DNA of 64,000 nt from Paenibacillus polymyxa (GCF_015710975.1 NZ_CP049783.1:2890001-2954000), one strand, 5' to 3'. Positions 19,703 through 28,999 are shown, counted from the first letter of the stretch. The notes: generated by a model from the letters alone, not told the origin. Program-made: numbers and translations.

Positions 19703-21259
19703 ATGGCTGACATACCTGTTAAAGAATCTCTTGTGACACAAGGTGCAGTTCTGTTTATTTTTGGTGCTACGGGCGATTTGGCTCGCCGTAAGTTATTTCC
19801 TGCTATCTACAGCTTGTACCGCGAAGGCAAGCTTGCTGAAGATTTTGCTGTTATTGGTGTAGCAAGACGTCCTCGCACAGAAGCAGAATTCCGTAATGAC
19901 CTGTACGCTTCCATACAGGAGTTTAGTCGCTATAAAGCAGAAAATGATCAAGAATGGCAGGCATTTGCCGAGCATTTTGAATATAAATCGCTGGATATCA
20001 ACAATGTCGATGGGTTTCATGAGCTGAGACAGCAGACGGAGGCTATAGAAGGTAAGTTTAACATACCGGGAAATCGGTTGTTTTATTTGGCCTTGGCTCC
20101 TGAATTATTCGGAAGTGTGTCGAAGAGCTTGAAAGAGGGCGGCATGTTGGACGGCAAGGGCTGGAATCGTCTGGTTATAGAGAAGCCTTTCGGCTACAAC
20201 CTCGAATCTGCACAAGAACTGAACATTGAAATACGTGAAGTATTTGCCGAAGAAGAAATTTATCGGATTGATCACTATCTTGGTAAGGAAATGGTACAAA
20301 ATATCGAGGTGATCCGCTTCGCTAACGCTTTTTTTGAACCACTATGGAATAACAAGCATATTGCCAATGTGCAAATTACGCTGAGTGAAACGGTAGGGGT
20401 AGAGGAACGCGGAGGTTATTATGATCATTCCGGTGCCTTGCGTGATATGGGACAAAACCATATGCTGCAAATGCTTACGATGATCGCGATGGAGCCACCT
20501 AGTCGTTTGTTGCCAGAGGATATCCGCGATGAAAAGGTAAAAGTGCTGCGTTCACTACGACCTTTTGGATCATCTGAGGATGTGAAGACCAACGTGGTAC
20601 GTGGTCAATATACTGAGGGCAGTTATCGCGGTCAGCAGTTGCCAGGATATCGTCAAGAAGACAAGGTTGATCCACAATCGAATACAGAGACTTATTTTGC
20701 TTCACGCGTGTTTGTTGATAACTTCCGTTGGGCTGGCGTACCGTTCTACATTCGTACGGGCAAACGCCTCCCTGTAAAAACTACGGAGATCGTTGTGGAA
20801 TTTAAGAGTATGCCGACCAATGTATATCTCGGTCAAAAGCATAAGCTCGAACCCAACTTGCTCGTCATTCGGGTTAATCCAATGGAGGGCATTTACATTA
20901 AAATCAATGCCAAGAAGCCTGGTTCGGAGTCAGATATTGAGCCGCTGGCGATGGATTTTTGCCAAAGCTGTATGGTGGGGATCAACTCACCGGAAGCTTA
21001 TGAACGGTTGCTGATGGATGCGATCGAGGGTGATTCGACGTACTTCACGCGGTGGGATGAGGTGGCTACAGCGTGGGGATTCGTTGATCGAATCGCCAAA
21101 GCATGGCAGCAGACCCCGGATACACTGGAAACCTATGCTGCAGGCTCATGGGGACCTGATGGTGCTCACAAGCTGTTGGAGCAGGATGGCTACAAGTGGT
21201 GGCCGGTTAGCGGTCAGGATGAAGATAATGTCATCTGGCGAGTAGGCGGCACTCAGTAA
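19703..21259 (+). CDS. zwf: Glucose-6-phosphate 1-dehydrogenase
   Basis: A 518-residue enzyme that oxidises glucose 6-phosphate to 6-phosphogluconolactone with NADP+, the entry step of the oxidative pentose phosphate pathway. The nucleotide-binding motif FGATGDLARRKL is near the N-terminus. The substrate-binding signature RIDHYLGKEMVQN contains the catalytic His region, and VIEKPFG precedes it. ATG 19703 is preferred because GAGG at 19693-19696 lies 6 bp upstream. Monocistronic by context. Confidence 0.96.
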   Translation: MADIPVKESLVTQGAVLFIFGATGDLARRKLFPAIYSLYREGKLAEDFAVIGVARRPRTEAEFRNDLYASIQEFSRYKAENDQEWQAFAEHFEYKSLDINNVDGFHELRQQTEAIEGKFNIPGNRLFYLALAPELFGSVSKSLKEGGMLDGKGWNRLVIEKPFGYNLESAQELNIEIREVFAEEEIYRIDHYLGKEMVQNIEVIRFANAFFEPLWNNKHIANVQITLSETVGVEERGGYYDHSGALRDMGQNHMLQMLTMIAMEPPSRLLPEDIRDEKVKVLRSLRPFGSSEDVKTNVVRGQYTEGSYRGQQLPGYRQEDKVDPQSNTETYFASRVFVDNFRWAGVPFYIRTGKRLPVKTTEIVVEFKSMPTNVYLGQKHKLEPNLLVIRVNPMEGIYIKINAKKPGSESDIEPLAMDFCQSCMVGINSPEAYERLLMDAIEGDSTYFTRWDEVATAWGFVDRIAKAWQQTPDTLETYAAGSWGPDGAHKLLEQDGYKWWPVSGQDEDNVIWRVGGTQ

Positions 21260-21273
21260 TCCCGATTTGTCCA

Positions 21274-21315
21274 GCATCCCCCTATGTCCTGTTCAGGATG
21301 TAAGGGGATGCTTTG
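21274..21315 (+). terminator. Hairpin after zwf
   Basis: GCATCCCC (21274-21281) pairs with GGGGATGC (21304-21311), followed by a short T3. The T-tract is poor, so termination efficiency is uncertain. A TGC-TATAAT extended -10 element at 21327-21335 just downstream could start the prfC transcript. Confidence 0.45.
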
Positions 21316-21556
21316 CGTTCGGAGTATGCTATAATAGCTTAGTCTCAGGTTTTCAGTTTGCAACTGATTATACGTTAAAGGCAGGCTAAAACATGTAAAT
21401 AGATCGTATTTATCATGAATATGGTGACGGAGTATGCCGAATACTGGAGCTAACGGCAATGAGCCGATGAACTTATGAAAATAGGCGTGCAACATAGCCT
21501 TTTTATAATAGCTTGAGCAGAAATGCAATGGATTTGATCATGAAGGGATATGTGAA

Positions 21557-23137
21557 ATGAGTAAAACAACAGATATACTTCAACAGGAAGTCGACAAACG
21601 GCGTACGTTTGCGATTATTTCTCACCCGGATGCGGGTAAAACGACACTGACGGAAAAGTTGCTGCTGTTCGGGGGCGCTATTCGTCTTGCAGGTACAGTC
21701 AAAGCTCGTAAAGCCAGCAAGCATGCGACGAGTGACTGGATGGAGATTGAAAAACAGCGGGGGATTTCGGTAACATCCTCAGTAATGCAATTTGATTATA
21801 ATGGGCATCGTGTTAATATTCTGGATACCCCGGGTCACCAGGATTTTAGTGAAGACACGTACCGCACATTAACAGCTGCAGATAGTGCGGTCATGCTGAT
21901 TGACGTAGCGAAAGGTGTGGAAGCGCAAACGATCAAGCTGTTCCAGGTTTGTGCGAAGCGCGGAATACCGATATTCACCTTCATTAATAAGCTGGACCGT
22001 GAGGGTCGCAGTCCCTTTGATCTGATGGAGGAGCTGGAACAGGTGCTTGGTATCCGTTCGGTGCCGATGAACTGGCCAATTGGTACTGGGCGTGATCTGT
22101 GCGGTGTTTATGATCGTGTCAAAAATCAGGTTGAGTTGTTTCAGGGAGATGACCATTCCACGATCAAGGTACAAAAAGTGGAAGGTTACAATGATCCGAT
22201 TATTCGCGAGATGGCGGGCGAATATTTGCACGACCAATTATGCCAGGATTTAGAGTTGCTTGATGTCGCAGGTGACCCTTTTGATATGGAAAAAGTACAG
22301 CGTGGAGAATTGACGCCTATATTCTTTGGCAGTGCGATTAACAATTTTGGCGTGCAAACATTTTTGGAAAACTTCCTCCAGCTTGCGCCTAAGCCAGAAC
22401 CGCGCCGCAGTACAGTTGGGGAAATTCAGCCAACGAACGAGAAGTTTACTGGCTATGTATTTAAAATTCAGGCCAATATGAACCCGGCTCACCGTGACCG
22501 TATTGCATTTTTGCGTATTGTGTCTGGTAAGTTCCAACGCGGGATGAGTGTTAAACATGTTCGAATGGGTAAGGAGATTAAGCTGTCCCAACCACAGCAG
22601 TTCTTGGCACAGGACCGTGATATTGTCGAAGAAGCATTCCCTGGGGATATTATAGGCTTGTTTGACCCAGGTATTTTCCGCATTGGCGATTCACTGAGTC
22701 AAGGTGGCGAGGTTGTATTTGATGAACTGCCAACCTTTTCACCTGAGATTTTTGCCAAGGTTACTGTAAAGAATGCTTTAAAGCACAAGCAGTATCTGAA
22801 AGGTATCGACCAGTTGACTGAAGAAGGTATGATTCAGGTGTTCCGTACGGTAAGCTTCGATGATACGCTTCTAGGCGTAGTCGGCCAACTGCAATTTGAA
22901 GTATTTGAATACCGCATGAAGGGTGAATATGGGGTAGATGTACAGCTTCAGCGTATGCCGTTCCAATTTGCTCGCTGGATTGTGGATGAGCAGATTGATC
23001 CGAGCAAGTTCCGTATCAACTCTACGCTGGTGAAAGATAAGAAAGGCAATTATGTCGCCTTGTTCGAAAATGAGTATGCCATGCGTACGGCTATAGAAAA
23101 AAATCCGACTGCTAAGTTTTTGGAAATGGCTCCATAA
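21557..23137 (+). CDS. prfC: Peptide chain release factor 3
   Basis: A 526-residue translational GTPase that recycles RF1 and RF2 after termination. GTPase motifs are SHPDAGKTTLTEKLLLFGGA (P-loop), DTPGHQDFSEDTYRT (G3) and NKLDREGRSP (G4). The domain order (G domain, two beta-barrel domains) and length match RF3 rather than EF-G, which is much longer. GAAGGGATATG precedes the start. RF3 is patchy in Firmicutes, so its presence is mildly informative. Confidence 0.95.
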   Translation: MSKTTDILQQEVDKRRTFAIISHPDAGKTTLTEKLLLFGGAIRLAGTVKARKASKHATSDWMEIEKQRGISVTSSVMQFDYNGHRVNILDTPGHQDFSEDTYRTLTAADSAVMLIDVAKGVEAQTIKLFQVCAKRGIPIFTFINKLDREGRSPFDLMEELEQVLGIRSVPMNWPIGTGRDLCGVYDRVKNQVELFQGDDHSTIKVQKVEGYNDPIIREMAGEYLHDQLCQDLELLDVAGDPFDMEKVQRGELTPIFFGSAINNFGVQTFLENFLQLAPKPEPRRSTVGEIQPTNEKFTGYVFKIQANMNPAHRDRIAFLRIVSGKFQRGMSVKHVRMGKEIKLSQPQQFLAQDRDIVEEAFPGDIIGLFDPGIFRIGDSLSQGGEVVFDELPTFSPEIFAKVTVKNALKHKQYLKGIDQLTEEGMIQVFRTVSFDDTLLGVVGQLQFEVFEYRMKGEYGVDVQLQRMPFQFARWIVDEQIDPSKFRINSTLVKDKKGNYVALFENEYAMRTAIEKNPTAKFLEMAP

Positions 23138-23185
23138 AATTTTATATGCAGAGCAGTCTGATCTCAGTCATTTGATATATACCAC

Positions 23186-23228
23186 GAATAGTCCACTCGA
23201 CATGAATGCGAGTGGACTATTCTCATTT
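23186..23228 (+). terminator. Terminator of prfC
   Basis: A perfect 14-bp stem GAATAGTCCACTCG (23186-23199 with 23209-23222) is followed by CATTTT. A strong hairpin with a modest T-tract. Confidence 0.75.
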
Positions 23229-23289
23229 TCGAATACGGGTAAAAATAATGAGCACAATTAAAGCATAACAAGAAGTTGAATAGCTAGAG

Positions 23290-23523
23290 CTAGGTTAAGG
23301 GCACGGGTTTGATTTTATCGATTTGTTCATGTGCCAAATGGACGAAGTCATGCTGCTGGTTTGGACTCATATGCTTCCATGCGATTTCAAGAATGACACC
23401 CAATCCAGGCAAAGCGGCTTCCGGTCCATCCACTGACCCAATAATCATATCCGTAAGATCAGCCTCTGATTTGCCGTGAACTTTGTGAACAATCGCTTGT
23501 CGTAAATCCATTGTAATGGGCAT
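23290..23523 (-). CDS. sspI: Small acid-soluble spore protein SspI
   Basis: A 77-residue SASP I. The sequence MDLRQAIVHKVHGKSEADL and the central LPGLGVILEIAWKHMS match the SspI family, whose members have MLPGLGVLFE-like cores and a similar length. The protein is made in the forespore and packed in the spore core. ATG 23523 has GGGAGGT 4 bp upstream. It diverges from the RCK-domain gene. This is direct evidence that the organism sporulates; transcription is expected from a sigma-G promoter. Confidence 0.9.
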   Translation of the reverse strand: MPITMDLRQAIVHKVHGKSEADLTDMIIGSVDGPEAALPGLGVILEIAWKHMSPNQQHDFVHLAHEQIDKIKPVPLT

Positions 23524-23686
23524 GTGTACCTCCCGTATGTTGTAATAGTGATCGAATGTATTATGGCTTGGGCTGTGGTCCAGTATACATGGAGAAGCAT
23601 TTGGAATAAGGATGCCAAAATTTATGTTTGTAGCATGATATGCTATACTATGACGGACAGTATGGTGAGCGGGAGGTAAAGAAGGA

Positions 23687-24349
23687 ATGGCGAAAAAACA
23701 GTATGCGGTCATTGGCATGGGGCGCTTTGGGTCCAGTGTTGCCAGCGCGCTGAGTGAGATGGGTTTTGATGTGTTGGCTATCGACTCGGACGAGCAGCGT
23801 ACACAGGAAATGTCGAATATTGTGACGCATGCGGTGTCTGCCGATTCGACGGATGAGGAAGCACTGCGAGCACTGGGTATCCGCAATTTTGACGTAATTG
23901 TAGTCGCAATTGGTGAAGATATACAAGCCAGCATTCTAACAACATTGATTCTCAAGGACATGGGTGTGCCCGCTCTTGTGGTCAAAGCACAAAATGAACT
24001 ACACGGGAAAGTGCTGCAAAAAATAGGTGCGGATAAAGTGGTTTATCCTGAACGGGATATGGGACTGAGGGTAGCCCATCATCTAACATCTCCCAATATT
24101 CTGGATTATATCGAGCTGTCCAAGGACTACAGTATTTTGGAGATGCGAGCCGCTGATTCCATGATCGGCAAAAATCTGAAGGAGCTAGACATACGTGCAC
24201 GCTTCGGCTGCAATGTAATGGCGATTCGCAGAAACCAGGAGATGAACATTTCACCTTATGCTGAGGATCGTCTTGAAGCGGGTGATGTGCTGGTCATTGT
24301 GGGTCACAAGGACGATCTAACCAAGCTGGAGCTGGCTTTTGCAGCTTAG
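23687..24349 (+). CDS. KtrA/KtrC-type potassium channel regulatory (RCK) protein
   Basis: A 220-residue cytosolic gating subunit. RCK_N is a Rossmann domain (VIGMGRFGSSVASALSEMGFDVLAID, seen in two blocks) that binds ATP/ADP or NAD. RCK_C covers about residues 135-218 (EMRAADSMIGKNLKELDIR, EAGDVLVIVGHKDDL), a probable c-di-AMP binding domain in relatives. No membrane subunit (KtrB/KtrD) is adjacent, as also seen with the solitary ktrC of Bacillus subtilis. GGGAGGTAAAGAAGGA precedes the start, and a TGC-TATACT extended -10 lies at about 23641-23649. Confidence 0.88.
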   Translation: MAKKQYAVIGMGRFGSSVASALSEMGFDVLAIDSDEQRTQEMSNIVTHAVSADSTDEEALRALGIRNFDVIVVAIGEDIQASILTTLILKDMGVPALVVKAQNELHGKVLQKIGADKVVYPERDMGLRVAHHLTSPNILDYIELSKDYSILEMRAADSMIGKNLKELDIRARFGCNVMAIRRNQEMNISPYAEDRLEAGDVLVIVGHKDDLTKLELAFAA

Positions 24350-24426
24350 AGAGGTTTGATGTTCAAGTACAAGTGATGCATCATTTATTTTTAAAGAAAC
24401 GGACCATAGAACGGAAGGTTAAACGA

Positions 24427-25215
24427 ATGGAAATCATTTCACCGAATAATGCGCGTGTAAAAGAATGGTCGCAATTGCTGGAGAAAAAGCATCGTACACG
24501 GCAGCATAAATATATTGTTGAGGGTATTCATCTAGTGCAGGAAGCGTTGCGTTCGAACGCGGCAGTAGAAAGCGTCGCCTATGATTTGGACAAGGGGATT
24601 CCTGCCGAGCTGAATGGTCTGGATTCAGCCGACCAGCCGGTGGAATGGATTCCCGTGTCGGCGGCGGTCATTGCCAAATGCACCGATACCAAGACGCCGC
24701 AGTCTGTCTTTGCTATCGTGCGTAAGCAGGAGCAGAGCGCATTCGCAGCATTACTTGAGCAGCCAGATGCGCTGGTGATGGTGCTGGACGGGGTACAGGA
24801 CCCCGGCAATGTAGGCACCATTATCCGCAGCGCGGACGCTGCTGGAGCCGCAGGCGTTATATTGGGTCATGGCTGCGCCGACCTGTACAACCCCAAAACG
24901 ATCCGTTCCACGATGGGATCGTTATTTCATCTGCCAGTGATCGAAGGCAGTCTGGAAGAGCTTTTGCCGCAGGCCAAAAGCAAAGGTGCCCGCTTGCTCA
25001 GCACCTCGCTCGATGCAAGCTTGTCATGCTATGCCGTGGATTTGCGTGTATCCACCTGGCTCGTGATTGGCAACGAGGGCCAGGGTATTTCTGCTGCTAC
25101 CGCAAGTATGGTGGATGAATCAGTATTCATTCCAATGCAGGGACAAGCGGAATCACTGAATGCAGCCATGGCCTCTACGGTGTTATTATTCGAGGCGATG
25201 AGACAGCGAAGCTAA
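24427..25215 (+). CDS. TrmH/SpoU-family RNA 2'-O-ribose methyltransferase
   Basis: A 262-residue SPOUT methyltransferase that uses AdoMet to methylate rRNA or tRNA ribose. An N-terminal substrate-binding domain (ISPNNARVKEWSQLLEKKHR, KYIVEGIHLVQEAL) is followed by the knotted domain with motif 1 LDGVQDPGNVGTIIRSADAAG, motif 2 LVIGNEGQGIS and motif 3 PMQGQAESLNAAMASTVLLF. It closely resembles Bacillus YsgA. ATG 24427 has GGAAGG upstream. The exact target nucleotide is not deducible. Confidence 0.91.
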   Translation: MEIISPNNARVKEWSQLLEKKHRTRQHKYIVEGIHLVQEALRSNAAVESVAYDLDKGIPAELNGLDSADQPVEWIPVSAAVIAKCTDTKTPQSVFAIVRKQEQSAFAALLEQPDALVMVLDGVQDPGNVGTIIRSADAAGAAGVILGHGCADLYNPKTIRSTMGSLFHLPVIEGSLEELLPQAKSKGARLLSTSLDASLSCYAVDLRVSTWLVIGNEGQGISAATASMVDESVFIPMQGQAESLNAAMASTVLLFEAMRQRS

Positions 25216-25344
25216 TACCTGAGTGTTTATTATTCACTGATTCGAGTTTTCATGTTTTTATAGTGAAAATGGCCAGGGTATTTTATATATGATGTTGTAA
25301 GATAAACCTCTTCATAAGAATAACTTCATAGCTTAGCTAACTTG

Positions 25345-25386
25345 ACAGTCCCGATAAATAAAATTATTTTTGGGGCTGTTTTTTAA
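25345..25386 (+). terminator. Terminator downstream of the methyltransferase gene
   Basis: ACAGTCCC (about 25345-25352) pairs with GGGGCTGT (about 25373-25380), followed by T6. Confidence 0.7.
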
Positions 25387-25399
25387 TTTTTAGACAGAA

Positions 25400-25636
25400 G
25401 GAGGACTAATGAGGAACAACATAATCAAACTGAATTCTCACAGATCATTGGGGTATCACAAGGAACATTAATAGAAGCATAGGTTTTTTCAGCGTACAAG
25501 TTGATGAGCTTGAGTCCAGATTAATCTCAGACGTAAAAACACCTACAAGGTTATCTCCATATCTTACGACATGGCTTGATTCTCTTGAAGATGTTTTGAT
25601 GTGTCTCACGTTTTGGGATCAGCTACGTCGTTAAGC
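25400..25636 (+). pseudogene. Xre-type regulator relic
   Basis: Plus-strand frames give QTEFSQIIGVSQGTLIEA, matching the HTH of Xre/Cro repressors (QxELAxxLGVSQGTIS), and then a stop. Another frame continues VDELESRLISDVKTPTRLSP and LTTWLDSLEDVLMCL before ending. At least one frameshift separates the pieces. It is a short, broken gene without function. Confidence 0.45.
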
Positions 25637-25659
25637 AACAGGGGGCTTCACAATTGTAA

Positions 25660-25899
25660 TCATAGTTGGAAACTTAAGCTGCATAGCAGCCAGTGTTGCG
25701 TTTTGTTGGCTTCGTCTCTTGCAAATTGGGGGTATTGGTAGCCATATTCAATTTGACCTAACAAATTATTGTCTCTGATTTTTGTAGAAATATAACCTGC
25801 TGCATGAAGGCCATTTTTACATCTCCAGACCTTGTTATAATCGTCCGACAGCAGGCCCAATTCTTTGAACTCACCGTTCAATCTGACGGAAAAAACAAG
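25660..25899 (-). other. Open minus-strand fragment, unrecognised
   Basis: A frame of about 75 codons (RHLVFSVRLNGEFKELGLL, VWRCKNGLHAAGYISTKIR) bounded by stops, without an ATG or a Shine-Dalgarno site. It reads like protein rather than noise, but I recognise no family. Probably a gene remnant in a decayed region. Confidence 0.2.
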
Positions 25900-26036
25900 A
25901 TGTCTTCCACGCTTTCATGCCACTACTCGCCTTCCCGCAATCCATAGACTCCCAACCGAAATCATAAAAAACCGAACCTTTTTTCCATCGAGCGACAATA
26001 TAGGGTGTAAGCTGCTTACTCAGGAGGGCCCTCTGA

Positions 26037-26612
26037 ATGCAAAGTGAATCTATGTACCACGTGCTCACAAAAATGATCGAAGGAGATCAGCAGGCGTTTC
26101 ATACGTTGTATGATGCCACTTACAAGGATGTTTACCGGACCGTCTCTTTTCTGGTGGATCATCCGCAGGATCGCGAAGATATTATGAATGAGATCTACAT
26201 GCAAATGTGGACCTCGCTTCCCAACTACGATCCGAGTCGTCCTTTCCACTTCTGGCTGCACGGCTTGGTCATCCGACAAGTGCAAAGATTCCGGGTGAAA
26301 AGCTGGAGGAGATTCCGAATTTTCGAACGCATCCGTGTCTTTTCTCGGGAAGAGCATCACTGGGATCAGCCCACGTTGAGGACGGATGGGACAGACCCCG
26401 AGATATCGAGGGCCATGCACAAGCTGACCGATAAACAGCGAACGGTGATCATCCTCCGCTTTTATCACGATTATACGCTGGAGGAGATTGCGACATTACT
26501 CGATATTCCGCTGGGTACAGTCAAGTCCAGATATCATGCCGGTCTGCAGTCGCTTCGAAAACAATTGGGAAATCTCCCGTTGGAAAGGATGGATAAAAAC
26601 AATGCCTATTGA
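26037..26612 (+). CDS. ECF-type RNA polymerase sigma factor
   Basis: A 191-residue sigma factor with region 2 (residues about 15-80: FHTLYDATYKDVYRTVSFLV, DREDIMNEIYMQMWTSLPNY) and region 4 (about 120-175: LTDKQRTVIILRFYHDYTLE, LDIPLGTVKSRYHAGLQSLR). CAGGAGGG precedes ATG 26037. The next gene starts inside its last codons, so both are coupled and form a sigma/anti-sigma pair. A weak ECF-like promoter (GAACC near 25974, CGAC near 25993) may allow self-activation. The stimulus is unknown. Confidence 0.9.
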   Translation: MQSESMYHVLTKMIEGDQQAFHTLYDATYKDVYRTVSFLVDHPQDREDIMNEIYMQMWTSLPNYDPSRPFHFWLHGLVIRQVQRFRVKSWRRFRIFERIRVFSREEHHWDQPTLRTDGTDPEISRAMHKLTDKQRTVIILRFYHDYTLEEIATLLDIPLGTVKSRYHAGLQSLRKQLGNLPLERMDKNNAY

Positions 26613-27669
26613 AAGACAAATCAGCGAGTACCTGCACCAAGAAGCAGAGACCATGGAATGTCCCCCGGCTGTTTCCAAACGAATCGAACAATCTTATTCT
26701 CAATACTTACAACAGCAAAGGAGCAAAAAAACGATGAAAAAACGATTGATTGGTAGCATCGTTGCTGCAGTAATTATGATTCCAACCGCGGCATTCGCGG
26801 CCCCTCCCCTGATTGAAATGATTACGAGAACACCGATGACAGCCAAACAAGTCAAGATGGATGCGGTTGGCCAAGCAGCACTTGAAAAGTTGTATCGCTC
26901 TTATCCGGAAACCAAGTCGTTTGAAATCATCGATGCCAGCCGGCTTGGAGGAGACCCCGCGAATGCAAGTCAGGGGAAAGCCATTCAAACAAGCATCGTG
27001 CTGCAGGAAAAGGGAGCTCACGGCAAAAAGATCCGACTTGATTTGAACGCCACAGGTGAAATCGAACAGGTGAACCAAGAAAATTGGGAGCCTCAGGAGA
27101 AACCGGTCATCTCCTTAACCGATCAAGAAATCAAATCGAAAGTAGATGACCTCATTAACAAACTGTACGGCAGCTCCAGTAAGTACGAATGTAACATGGA
27201 GCCGATGCAGAACCCGGACCAAAAAACATTTATATTGAACTACACCGAAAAGGGATCAACAACGCCGTTTTATCAGGCATTCGTTCAAGGGAATACGATC
27301 AGCGTTTCTCTGATCGGAGGCGGCCCTGCTCCATCCGTGGGAGGCTTTTTCATGACTAACGGCAAGCCTGACTATACTGCAGATGCCTTTTTAAACGATG
27401 AAGAGCTCTTTTCTTTACTTCACATGAGTCCAGCAGACTTGAAAGAAGAATTGGCAAAGGGGGCATCTGTCGTCGAGATCGCAGCATCTAAAAAGATTTC
27501 CAAACAACAAGTCATGGACGTTATCGCAAGTACGCAGGCTAAAAAACAAATCCAAGCCGATCCGCATGGTGGAGCTACTGTTGACGATCGTACGCTGGAA
27601 CTATTGAAACGGATTCTTGAACCCAAAGTATTGAAAGTGATTGAACACAAAACGGAAACGCCTTGGTAG
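26602..27669 (+). CDS. Probable membrane anti-sigma factor
   Basis: A 355-residue protein whose start lies within the end of the sigma gene. ATG 26602 has GGAAAGGA about 12 bp upstream. The cytoplasmic N-terminus (residues 1-46, ISEYLHQEAETMECPPAVSK) would bind the sigma factor. One transmembrane helix (RLIGSIVAAVIMIPTAAFAA) follows, then about 285 extracytoplasmic residues with no domain that I can name. The call rests on topology and on overlap with the sigma gene; the N-terminus lacks a clear zinc-binding HxxxCxxC motif. Confidence 0.72.
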   Translation: MPIERQISEYLHQEAETMECPPAVSKRIEQSYSQYLQQQRSKKTMKKRLIGSIVAAVIMIPTAAFAAPPLIEMITRTPMTAKQVKMDAVGQAALEKLYRSYPETKSFEIIDASRLGGDPANASQGKAIQTSIVLQEKGAHGKKIRLDLNATGEIEQVNQENWEPQEKPVISLTDQEIKSKVDDLINKLYGSSSKYECNMEPMQNPDQKTFILNYTEKGSTTPFYQAFVQGNTISVSLIGGGPAPSVGGFFMTNGKPDYTADAFLNDEELFSLLHMSPADLKEELAKGASVVEIAASKKISKQQVMDVIASTQAKKQIQADPHGGATVDDRTLELLKRILEPKVLKVIEHKTETPW

Positions 27670-27732
27670 GGAGAGCAATACAGAGTGTATGGTGTTTGAT
27701 ATAGTTAAGTAAAACGCGATAAACGAAACAAA

Positions 27733-27775
27733 GAAAGCTTCAGACTGATTCATCCGGTCTGAAGCTTTCTTTTCA
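27733..27775 (+). terminator. Terminator of the ECF sigma/anti-sigma operon
   Basis: A perfect 13-bp stem GAAAGCTTCAGAC (27733-27745 with 27757-27769) is followed by TTTTC. Confidence 0.85.
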
Positions 27776-27776
27776 T

Positions 27777-28001
27777 TTGTCAGCTCACTATGATTTGTCC
27801 CACGTTATGGGGTCAGTCCCAACAGTACACATATCTGAACTTCGATTGAAAGAGGCGAAACATGTATTCAAGTCAACAGAGTGGTCCATGTCTGATATTA
27901 GTGAAGAATTGCGATTAGAGAATTCATCGTCGTTTACAGGGTGGTTTGTGAACTGGGAGGGAATATCTCCGCAAAAATATAGAATTCTTAATAAGAGATA
28001 A
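27777..28001 (+). pseudogene. AraC-family regulator, C-terminal relic
   Basis: The last about 55 codons read ELRLKEAKHVFKSTEWSMSD, then ISEELRLENSSSFTGWF and WEGISPQKYR, i.e. the two HTH motifs at the end of an AraC/XylS DNA-binding domain. The sensory N-terminus is absent and the upstream part joins an unrelated sequence next to a terminator. Conserved positions are altered (TGWFVNWEG instead of SRxFKxxxG). A truncated, inactive gene. Confidence 0.6.
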
Positions 28002-28632
28002 TAAGGACACTAAACTTGGTAAAGAAATTTTTTAAAAAGAGTTTATACTATAAGTCTAGCTATTCTTTGACTACAACTATAGCTTCCTTAAGCATGGCAT
28101 TGTATCAAATGAATACCTTAAGCTTAACTTTTTGGTTTAAGATTGATTTTGTGAAAGTTAAGAAATGAGTGACATTAATAGGAAGGAAGTTGTATCTTTA
28201 TAACAAAAATTGAGGGCTTTTAACATTCCTTAGCTCCAATTACAAGAAGATATTCTCCGGAACAACTTTGTGGATGTCAGGTAGTATGGGGGGGAATCTT
28301 GCTCCATTACATATCGCAGAGTTTAAATCTGAACTAATTGAAGGAAGAACTTTTGTTGACACTAAACAAACAACTCGCGAACTGGACTGCATAAATATGT
28401 GAAGTTTCACAATTTCCATTGAAAGTACGATCCGTGATTTTGAGAGCATTCTTTCTGAGTTGAAGCTAGGTATATCACTAGCGGAACAACAAGGGGATAC
28501 GACAAACAGAGGTGCAGTTTCTTTATCTAAATAAGTTTGAAGTGTAGATCACTTCAAGAGAGAGGTGCATCAAGTCAAAATTAAGAGGCATAAGCGCGGG
28601 ACATTCCTATGGGGATTAGTAGAAATACGGAA
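28002..28632. other. Non-coding, apparently decayed stretch
   Basis: About 630 bp without a convincing gene on either strand. Short open stretches such as one reading ISIESTIRDFESILSEL near 28410-28460 look like remnants but match nothing I know. Confidence 0.4.
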
Positions 28633-28669
28633 AATGAGTCGGGTCATAGAACCCGACTCATTTTTTTAT
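28633..28669 (+). terminator. Rho-independent terminator
   Basis: A 12-bp stem AATGAGTCGGGT (28633-28644) pairs with ACCCGACTCATT (28651-28662), followed by T7. No intact gene precedes it, so it probably belonged to a lost gene. It insulates the downstream operator-promoter. Confidence 0.85.
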
Positions 28670-28706
28670 AAAGACACACGCTTCTGATGATCTGAATTCT
28701 TTATAC

Positions 28707-28771
28707 CTTACAACAAAGTAATGTTTTTGTAAGCTTTGGCTGTTGTTCCTTAGATAGAAGCTAATTAGTAT
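28707..28771 (+). promoter_or_regulatory. Candidate Bce-type operator and promoter, copy 1
   Basis: A perfect 7-bp inverted repeat CTTACAA-N13-TTGTAAG (28707-28733) is followed 9 bp later by -35 TTGTTC (28743-28748), a 17-bp spacer and -10 TAGTAT (28766-28771). The same half-sites and the same distance to the -35 recur at 30803-30868 before the ABC transporter genes. The arrangement fits an activator, probably the OmpR-type regulator encoded at 29114. It would drive the small membrane peptide at 28808. Confidence 0.65.
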
Positions 28772-28807
28772 GGAAAATAGCGAGCCGAGGAGAGAAGTGA
28801 GCAAAGT

Positions 28808-28999
28808 ATGAAATATTCAAAGCATAAAATTAAAGAGGTATTTAAGTCGAAATTATGTTGTAATGAAACCTTAAAAAACTATAAAGGGATCATGATTACT
28901 GTAATAGCCATCGTCATTATAATTATCATGTTAACCGCTCTGGTGCTTGGCACCATGCATATCATTCGGGATTCAATTTACACCATGAAGCCCTCCTAA
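28808..28999 (+). CDS. Small single-pass membrane peptide
   Basis: A 63-residue peptide with a basic N-terminus (MKYSKHKIKEVFKSKLCCNE), one strongly hydrophobic helix (IMITVIAIVIIIIMLTALVLG) and a short tail. CGAGGAGAG lies about 14 bp upstream of ATG 28808, which is farther than ideal. A promoter with an operator like that of the neighbouring transporter stands in front, which supports expression. I know no family for it; roles such as kinase modulation or membrane protection are guesses from context. Confidence 0.5.
   Translation: MKYSKHKIKEVFKSKLCCNETLKNYKGIMITVIAIVIIIIMLTALVLGTMHIIRDSIYTMKPS

Noticed and set aside
27777..28001. A small intact AraC-type gene
   Set aside because: Only the last part of the DNA-binding domain remains, it starts at a TTG right after a terminator and key residues are changed, so it is listed as a relic.
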